From Prolixibacteraceae bacterium (GTDB lineage Bacteria; Bacteroidota; Bacteroidia; Bacteroidales; Prolixibacteraceae), in assembly GCA_027858145.1 (NCBI GenBank), contig JAQIDF010000180.1:1-7788 (forward strand): a stretch of 7,788 bases of DNA, in the 5' to 3' direction. The notes beneath the pieces are model-generated. The model was not told where the DNA came from, made no database searches, and saw only the letters and a program-made list of their open reading frames with translations. This document shows, piece by piece, positions 1-5,482 of this stretch; position 1 is the first letter of the stretch, and each line of letters opens with the position of its first letter. The translations under genes and the position numbers were made by a program.

Positions 1-13
1 TTTCGTACCTTTG
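1..13 (+). promoter_or_regulatory. Bacteroidota-type promoter (-7 element) for obg
   Basis: TACCTTTG at 6-13 is a full match to the Bacteroidota -7 consensus TAnnTTTG. The -33 element would lie outside the window and cannot be checked. Twenty bases separate the box from the obg ATG, so transcription would begin roughly around 20 and leave a leader of about a dozen bases. The same box-to-ATG distance occurs at the second promoter at 3578-3585. This is a motif match only. Confidence 0.55.
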
Positions 14-33
14 CGAAAATTTCTTATAACGTT

Positions 34-1023
34 ATGGGCGAAACCAATTTTGTTGATTATGTGAAAATATTCTGCCGTTCGGGTAGTGGCGGTCAGGGCT
101 CAGCGCACCTTCGGCGCGAAAAATATGTTGCCAAGGGTGGTCCCGATGGTGGTGATGGTGGCCGTGGCGGCCATGTTATCCTTAAAGGTAATGCTCAAAA
201 ATGGACACTTCTTCATTTGAAGTTTCAGAAGCATGTCTTTGCAGGTCATGGCGAATCGGGCAGCCGTCAGCGAAGCTTTGGTGCCGATGGCGAGGATATT
301 GTGCTCGATGTGCCTTTAGGTACTGTGGTGCGCGATGCCGAAACCAACGATATATTATTTGAAATAACAGGTGATGGCGAAGAAAAAATATTGAAGCAGG
401 GAGGCCGTGGTGGACTTGGGAACAGCCACTTCAAATCATCAACCAACCAAACGCCCCGCTATGCCCAGCCGGGTGAAGAGGGCGAAGAGTCATGGTGCAT
501 TCTTGAGTTGAAAGTGCTTGCCGATGTAGGGCTTGTAGGTTTTCCAAGTTCCGGCAAATCAACACTTTTATCAGTTGTTTCAGCAGCTAAGCCTAAAATT
601 GCCGATTACCCGTTTACTACGTTGGTCCCCAATCTCGGAATTGTAGGCCACCGCGAGGGTCAGTCGTTTGTTATGGCCGATATCCCCGGGATTATTGAAG
701 GCGCACACGAAGGGCGTGGACTGGGGTTGCGTTTTTTAAGGCATATCGAGCGTAACGCGATGTTACTTTTCATGGTGCCTGCCGATAGCGATGACCACCT
801 GAAGGAATACAACATCTTACTTCACGAACTTCGTGAATACAGCCCCGAACTGCTCGATAAACAACGATATCTGGCCATTACAAAAGCCGATATGCTCGAT
901 GAAGAATTGATGAGTGAAATTAGTGCCGGGCTCGAAGAAATTCCACATATTTTTATATCTTCAGTCACCGGTTTTAATATTCAGCAATTGAAAGACCGTA
1001 TCTGGAAATTACTAAATAGCTGA
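34..1023 (+). CDS. obgE: Obg/CgtA family GTPase, ribosome assembly
   Basis: This is a 329-residue Obg GTPase, an essential P-loop GTPase that binds the 50S subunit late in assembly and links ribosome maturation to growth and (p)ppGpp. Residues from about 6 to 162 form the glycine-rich Obg fold, with runs such as GGPDGGDGGRGGH and later GRGGLGNSHF. The G domain follows: G1 GFPSSGKST (169-177), switch I with YPFTT (192-196), G3 DIPG (216-219), G4 TKAD (283-286) and G5 SSVTG (309-313). G4 has Thr where the usual motif NKxD has Asn. The protein stops 16 residues after G5, so the variable C-terminal OCT domain of many Obg proteins is absent, which I recall as common in this phylum. The ATG at 34 gives the usual N-terminus (NFVDYVKIF). 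No Shine-Dalgarno is seen. It is first in a likely three-gene operon, and its TGA lies 5 bases before the next ATG. Confidence 0.97.
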   Translation: MGETNFVDYVKIFCRSGSGGQGSAHLRREKYVAKGGPDGGDGGRGGHVILKGNAQKWTLLHLKFQKHVFAGHGESGSRQRSFGADGEDIVLDVPLGTVVRDAETNDILFEITGDGEEKILKQGGRGGLGNSHFKSSTNQTPRYAQPGEEGEESWCILELKVLADVGLVGFPSSGKSTLLSVVSAAKPKIADYPFTTLVPNLGIVGHREGQSFVMADIPGIIEGAHEGRGLGLRFLRHIERNAMLLFMVPADSDDHLKEYNILLHELREYSPELLDKQRYLAITKADMLDEELMSEISAGLEEIPHIFISSVTGFNIQQLKDRIWKLLNS

Positions 1024-1028
1024 CACTC

Positions 1029-1703
1029 ATGTTTGAATGGCTGAACCAAATTGACACCCAGTTTTTTTTGTCGTTAAACGGGGCTGCAAGCCCTTTTTTC
1101 GACCGCTTCTTTGCATTTTTCACCAGTAAGGAAACATGGTATCCTTTGTATATTTTACTCATGTTTCTTATCGTGCGCAAGTATAAAATGCAAAGCTTGT
1201 GGGTGATTTTATTTTTTATCGTGTTAATTGTATTGAGCGACCAGATATCCGGACTTATTAAAGACCTGGTGGGACGGTTGAGGCCAACTCATGAACCTTT
1301 GTTAGAGGGACTGGTGCATAACCCCACAAAATCGGGCGGATATTATAGCTTTTTATCATCACACGCAACCAATTCTTTTGCGCTGGCAGTGTTAACCGGC
1401 TTTGTTTCGCAGCGTAAAAGGCTGTGGATTGCTTTTTTGCTGTGGGCTGCAGTTACCTCTTATTCGAGGGTTTACGTGGGGGTTCATTATCCGTTCGATA
1501 TTATTTGCGGGGCAATACTTGGGGTTTTAATTGCCTGGGGCGTGTACCGTTTGCTGAAAATATTCGATGAACATTTTCAGCGGAAACGCATTGAAGTGGC
1601 CGGACGATGGAAAGCCAAACATGCCAATATGCTTATTGTGGCGCTCCTTTTTATCGTTTCAACGCTCCTTATTGTTTCTAAGCTTGGACCCAAATACTTT
1701 TAA
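1029..1703 (+). CDS. PAP2-family membrane phosphatase
   Basis: This 224-residue integral membrane protein belongs to the PAP2 acid phosphatase family, whose members remove phosphate from phosphatidic acid, undecaprenyl pyrophosphate, phosphatidylglycerol phosphate or similar substrates. The three family motifs are in order: C1 KDLVGRLRP (78-86, the KX6RP form), C2 FLSSHATNSFA with SSH at 110-112 (a variant of PSGH), and C3 SRVYVGVHYPFD (146-157). His112 and His153 are the expected catalytic pair: His153 the nucleophile and His112 the acid. Hydrophobic stretches at about 36-49, 55-73, 116-126, 135-145, 157-175 and 202-217 suggest five or six membrane segments, with the catalytic motifs near one membrane face. 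Length is normal for the small bacterial enzymes. The substrate cannot be told from sequence; lipid A or undecaprenyl phosphate recycling is a reasonable guess. It lies 5 bases after obg and 8 before the MutS relative, with no promoter of its own visible. Confidence 0.92.
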   Translation: MFEWLNQIDTQFFLSLNGAASPFFDRFFAFFTSKETWYPLYILLMFLIVRKYKMQSLWVILFFIVLIVLSDQISGLIKDLVGRLRPTHEPLLEGLVHNPTKSGGYYSFLSSHATNSFALAVLTGFVSQRKRLWIAFLLWAAVTSYSRVYVGVHYPFDIICGAILGVLIAWGVYRLLKIFDEHFQRKRIEVAGRWKAKHANMLIVALLFIVSTLLIVSKLGPKYF

Positions 1704-1711
1704 TACCTTAA

Positions 1712-3502
1712 ATGACCGATTTAAAAATTCTTTACAGTGAATTAGCTGATGAGGCTACTTCAAAAATAAAAAAGCTATCGAAACAAATGCGCCTTTTATC
1801 GGTAGCCCGGCTTATTAGTTTTCTTGGAATTGTTGTTTCGCCATTCGTATTTATCCCTCATAATTTATCTGTGGGAATAAATATTTCATTTGTATCATTG
1901 ATGTTGTTTTTATTGTTTGTAAAGAGGTATCAGAAGTTGCAGCGCGACAAGCAGTTTCAGGTGTGTATCTTAAAAGTAAACCAACAGGAATTAAAAGCGC
2001 TCAAACATCAGTTTTCTGATTTTGGACCGGGAAAAGAATTTGTCGATTCAAAGCACCGTTATTCCTTTGATTTAGATTTGTTTGGCGATGGTTCAGTTTT
2101 TCAATATTTAAACCGTACCGTAACCTCGGGCGGTAAAAAGTTGTTGGCTTCTTTTCTTCAAAATCCCTTGCAAAGTAAAACAGATATCGAAAATCGGCAG
2201 GCATTTATTAAGGAATTATCGATTAATTACCAATGGAGGCAGCACTATCTGGCACAAGGTATGATGTATGAAGAATCGGGCGATGAAAGCGATATTTTTC
2301 AAAAATGGGCAAGTGAAGTGTTCAGTTTAAAGTTTATTCGTTTCTTTTTGCCGGTAAAATATTTTCTATACGCTTTCTCATTGTTTTCCGTGGTGTTCTG
2401 GATTATTTATGGCAATTCGGCATTTTTCATGCTTTCGGCTACGATGCAAGTAGCCTTGTGGTTATTCAATAAAAGTAGTATTCAAAAAGCGTATGCCGAG
2501 TTTGGCAAGCGTGCCCGTGTTTTGAGCAAGTACGGGATGTTGCTTCGCGATATTGAAAAAGCGGGGTGGAAAAGCAAGGAAGGAGCCGGTTGGGTTGAAG
2601 CATTGAAGCAAGATGGTAGCCCTTCAGAAGAAATTGCCCATCTCCGTAAAATTGTTTCTGCCTTTGATAACCGTAACAATCTTCTGTTGGGGGCCATACT
2701 GAATATTCTGTTTTTGTGGGATGCTAATTGTACGTATCGTCTGATAAAATGGCATTCAAAAAACCGCGATAAATATAAGTTGTGGGGTCGTGTCATTGCC
2801 CACGCCGATGCTGCCGTATCCATGGCGAACCTGGATTTTAATCATCCGGGGTATACTTTTCCCGAAGTAGTTGATTCAAATTTTGAAATTGAAGCAAAGG
2901 GTCTGGGGCACCCGTTGATTGCTCCAGACAAGCGTGTTGATAACGACTTTACCTACGACGAAAATACCGGAGTAATGATTATTACCGGCGCTAATATGGC
3001 CGGTAAAAGCACCTTCTTGCGCACCCTGGGCGTAAATATGGTGCTGGGTGCCTGTGGTGCCCCGGTTTGTGCTTCATTGCTCAGGTTTAAGCCTGTTGAA
3101 GTATTTTCCAATATGCGCACAACCGATTCGCTGGTTGATGATGAATCGTACTTTTTTGCCGAACTCAAAAGAATTAAAGAAATACTCGATGAAATTGAAA
3201 AAGGGAAAGAACTTTTTATTATTCTTGATGAGATTTTGAAAGGAACAAATTCTGTTGATAAGCTTTCGGGGTCGCAACAACTTATTCGACGTTTGCTGGC
3301 TGAAAAGGCAAAGGTGGTGATAGCAACACACGATTTAAAATTGACAGAAATGGAACACGAATACCCTGATAAATTGCGAAATAAGTGCTTTGAAATAGAA
3401 ATTATCAACAATGAGATGAACTTTGATTATCTTTTACGCGACGGGGTTACTTCGATAATGAATGCAACCTTTTTGATGAAAAAAATGGGCATTATTAAAT
3501 AG
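1712..3502 (+). CDS. Membrane-associated MutS-family ATPase
   Basis: This 596-residue protein has a C-terminal MutS-type ABC ATPase domain. Walker A is GANMAGKST (426-434), a conserved DDESYFFAELKRI stretch follows, Walker B LFIILDE ends in Asp506-Glu507, and the switch histidine is in THD (His540). The N-terminal mismatch-recognition domain of true MutS is absent, as is the Smr endonuclease domain of MutS2, so it is neither. The middle (about 75-400) corresponds to the helical lever and clamp region. Two hydrophobic hairpins stand out: about 29-48 plus 53-70, and about 217-233 plus 236-252; both suggest membrane anchoring, with the ATPase probably cytoplasmic. Similar proteins of about 600 residues are, to my knowledge, widespread in Bacteroidota and usually labelled only 'DNA mismatch repair protein MutS'; their function is not established. 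A mismatch-repair role should not be assumed. The ATG at 1712 lies 8 bases after the phosphatase stop, without a Shine-Dalgarno, so it is probably cotranscribed. Confidence 0.88.
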   Translation: MTDLKILYSELADEATSKIKKLSKQMRLLSVARLISFLGIVVSPFVFIPHNLSVGINISFVSLMLFLLFVKRYQKLQRDKQFQVCILKVNQQELKALKHQFSDFGPGKEFVDSKHRYSFDLDLFGDGSVFQYLNRTVTSGGKKLLASFLQNPLQSKTDIENRQAFIKELSINYQWRQHYLAQGMMYEESGDESDIFQKWASEVFSLKFIRFFLPVKYFLYAFSLFSVVFWIIYGNSAFFMLSATMQVALWLFNKSSIQKAYAEFGKRARVLSKYGMLLRDIEKAGWKSKEGAGWVEALKQDGSPSEEIAHLRKIVSAFDNRNNLLLGAILNILFLWDANCTYRLIKWHSKNRDKYKLWGRVIAHADAAVSMANLDFNHPGYTFPEVVDSNFEIEAKGLGHPLIAPDKRVDNDFTYDENTGVMIITGANMAGKSTFLRTLGVNMVLGACGAPVCASLLRFKPVEVFSNMRTTDSLVDDESYFFAELKRIKEILDEIEKGKELFIILDEILKGTNSVDKLSGSQQLIRRLLAEKAKVVIATHDLKLTEMEHEYPDKLRNKCFEIEIINNEMNFDYLLRDGVTSIMNATFLMKKMGIIK

Positions 3503-3553
3503 CTGTAGGTGAGAGTTTAGAGGCCTTGGGTGGTGTGGTTGTTGATAAAATCA

Positions 3554-3585
3554 TTCGTCAAAAAAAGGTCATTTCGTTATATTTG
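3554..3585 (+). promoter_or_regulatory. Bacteroidota-type promoter for parE-parC
   Basis: TATATTTG at 3578-3585 matches the -7 consensus TAnnTTTG fully. TTCG at 3554-3557 is one mismatch from the -33 core TTTG, with a 20-base spacer, close to the spacing known for this promoter class. Transcription would start at about 3590-3593 and give a leader of about 14 bases before the ATG at 3606. The site lies in the 82-base gap after the MutS relative, where a new transcription unit would be expected. No hairpin with a T-tract is visible in the gap, so read-through from upstream remains possible. Confidence 0.55.
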
Positions 3586-3605
3586 TGCAAACATCAAAAC
3601 AAAAT

Positions 3606-5444
3606 ATGCAAGAACAGTCAAATTATAATGAAGAATCGATAAAGACGCTCGACTGGCAAGAGCACATTCGTCGTCGTCCGGGGATGTACATCGGTAAATT
3701 AGGCGATGGCTCGCAGGCCGATGATGGTATTTATGTGTTGTTGAAAGAGGTCTTCGATAACTCCATCGACGAGTTTATGATGGGCAACGGTAAAAAAATC
3801 GAAGTGAAAGTCTCCGATGAGGAGGTTTCAATACGCGACTACGGGCGTGGCATTCCTCTTGGTAAGCTTATTGATGTAGCTTCAAAAATGAATACCGGTG
3901 CCAAGTACGATTCTAAGGTGTTTAAAAAGTCAGTCGGCTTAAACGGTGTGGGTATAAAGGCTGTAAATGCCCTTTCCGAGTCTTTTGTAATTCGTTCGAT
4001 ACGCGAAGGGGAAGTGAAAAAGATTTCATTCTCGGCAGGCGTAATTCAAAGTGAAGAAAAGGTTGCCCATACCGAAGAAAATAATGGTACACATGTGGTT
4101 TTCAAACCCGATCTTTCTATCTTTAAAACGTATCATTACATCAGCGATTACATAGCATCGATGATGAAAAACTACACTTTCCTGAATGCCGGCCTTACCA
4201 TTGAATTTAACGGCGAACGATACCATTCCCGTAATGGTTTGCTCGATTTGTTGCACGAAACAATGGATAGCGACCCGATTTATCCGGTTATTCACCTGAA
4301 AGGTGAGGATATTGAGGTAGCCCTCAGCCACGGCAACCAGTATGGCGAAGATTATTATTCGTTTGTAAATGGGCAGCACACCACACAGGGCGGAACACAC
4401 TTGCAGGTTTTTAAAGAAATAGTTGTTAAAACAGTACGTGATTTTTATAAAAAAGACTTTGATGCTTCCGATATCCGGGCATCTATAATAGCCGCCGTTA
4501 GTATTAAAGTGGAAGAGCCTGTTTTTGAATCGCAAACCAAAACGAAGCTGGGTTCTAAAGATATTGCACCCGGCGGGCCTTCGGTGCGTAATTTTGTAAG
4601 TAGTTTTGTTCAAACAGAACTTGATAATTACCTGCACAAAAATCAGGAAACGGCCGATGTTTTGTTAAGACGTATCCAGGAGTCGGAGCGTGAGCGTAAA
4701 GCCATTTCAGGAATAAAAAAACTGGCCAAACAACGTGCCAAAAAAGCAAGCCTGCATAATAAAAAACTTCGTGATTGTCGTATTCACTTTGACACTAAAC
4801 ATGAGCGGAAAAGTGAATCGAGCATTTTTATTACCGAGGGTGATTCGGCCAGCGGGTCAATTACCAAAAGCCGTAATGTGAGCACCCAGGCTGTTTTTAG
4901 TTTGCGGGGAAAACCGCTAAACTCTTATGGCCTGACTAAAAAGGTGGTTTACGAAAACGAAGAGTTTAACCTTTTGCAGGCTGCACTCAACATTGAAGAA
5001 GGACTGGATGACTTGCGTTACAACAAGGTGATTATTGCTACCGATGCCGACGTCGACGGAATGCATATCCGCTTATTGTTGCTGACTTTCTTTTTGCAAT
5101 TTTTCCCCGAACTGATAAAAAAAGGTCACATTTATATTTTTCAAACACCACTTTTCCGTGTTCGTAACAAAAGGAAAACCTATTACTGTTATTCGGAAGA
5201 AGAACGCCTCGCGGCGGTTAAAAAAGTAGGGGCCAATGCCGAAATCACCCGCTTTAAAGGACTCGGAGAGATTTCACCCGATGAATTCAGTGTGTTTATT
5301 GGTTCTGAAATCCGCCTTGAGCCGGTAACTCTCCATAAAGGCGATTCAATTAAAAAGATTCTTGAATTTTACATGGGTAAAAATACACCCGAAAGGCAAG
5401 AATTTATTATTGATAACCTTTATGTTGAAAAGGATGAAGTGTAA
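3606..5444 (+). CDS. parE: DNA topoisomerase IV subunit B (ATPase/TOPRIM)
   Basis: This 612-residue subunit supplies the ATPase and TOPRIM parts of a type IIA topoisomerase; ATP binding closes the N-gate during strand passage. The GHKL ATPase domain shows RRRPGMYIG, KEVFDNSIDE with catalytic Glu48 and Asn52, DYGRGIP (from Asp78) and GLNGVG (111-116). Arg133 aligns with the aminocoumarin-contacting Arg136 of E. coli GyrB. The transducer has the QTK loop at 310-312. TOPRIM follows with EGDSA (411-415, metal-binding Glu411), DADVDG (480-485) and RFKGLGEI (549-556). Length fits ParE (about 630) rather than E. coli GyrB (804), whose extra insert is missing. An in-frame GTG at 3585 would add seven residues, but its G is the last base of the -7 promoter box, so it would lie upstream of the transcript start. 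I therefore choose the ATG at 3606. The partner subunit begins 38 bases after the stop. Bacteroidota also have a separate gyrB, so gyrase is the less likely name. Confidence 0.93.
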   Translation: MQEQSNYNEESIKTLDWQEHIRRRPGMYIGKLGDGSQADDGIYVLLKEVFDNSIDEFMMGNGKKIEVKVSDEEVSIRDYGRGIPLGKLIDVASKMNTGAKYDSKVFKKSVGLNGVGIKAVNALSESFVIRSIREGEVKKISFSAGVIQSEEKVAHTEENNGTHVVFKPDLSIFKTYHYISDYIASMMKNYTFLNAGLTIEFNGERYHSRNGLLDLLHETMDSDPIYPVIHLKGEDIEVALSHGNQYGEDYYSFVNGQHTTQGGTHLQVFKEIVVKTVRDFYKKDFDASDIRASIIAAVSIKVEEPVFESQTKTKLGSKDIAPGGPSVRNFVSSFVQTELDNYLHKNQETADVLLRRIQESERERKAISGIKKLAKQRAKKASLHNKKLRDCRIHFDTKHERKSESSIFITEGDSASGSITKSRNVSTQAVFSLRGKPLNSYGLTKKVVYENEEFNLLQAALNIEEGLDDLRYNKVIIATDADVDGMHIRLLLLTFFLQFFPELIKKGHIYIFQTPLFRVRNKRKTYYCYSEEERLAAVKKVGANAEITRFKGLGEISPDEFSVFIGSEIRLEPVTLHKGDSIKKILEFYMGKNTPERQEFIIDNLYVEKDEV

Positions 5445-5463
5445 TCGTGCAGGATATCTGTTA

Positions 5464-5481
5464 ATGATTAATAATCAGTAG
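5464..5481 (+). other. Possible five-codon leader ORF before parC
   Basis: In the 38-base gap between parE and parC, an ATG at 5464 opens a reading frame of five codons (MINNQ) that ends in TAG at 5479-5481, one base before the parC ATG. This could allow reinitiation or coupling at parC. So short and AT-rich an ORF is easily produced by chance, and nothing else supports translation. Confidence 0.15.
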
Positions 5482-5482
5482 A

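Noticed and set aside
1694..1701. TACTTTTA resembling a -7 promoter box before the MutS relative
   Set aside because: The final G of TAnnTTTG is missing and the site is only 10 bases from the ATG at 1712, too close given the 20-base spacing of the two better promoters.
2953..3411. Open frame of 152 codons on the minus strand opposite the MutS ATPase domain
   Set aside because: The translation is Ser/Ile-rich with no motif and covers the Walker A and B coding sequence on the other strand, as expected of an antisense shadow.
3503..3553. Possible terminator after the MutS relative
   Set aside because: The only inverted repeats are tiny (AGGCCT, and TGAT/ATCA around AAA) and no T-tract follows a stable stem.
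4026..4637. Long open frame of 203 codons on the minus strand within parE
   Set aside because: It lies wholly opposite conserved ATPase and transducer coding sequence, has no promoter or family motif, and reads as a compositional shadow of parE.
5465..5477. Imperfect AT-rich palindrome TGATTAATAATCA between parE and parC
   Set aside because: A five-base AT-rich stem with a three-base loop is too weak to call an operator or terminator.
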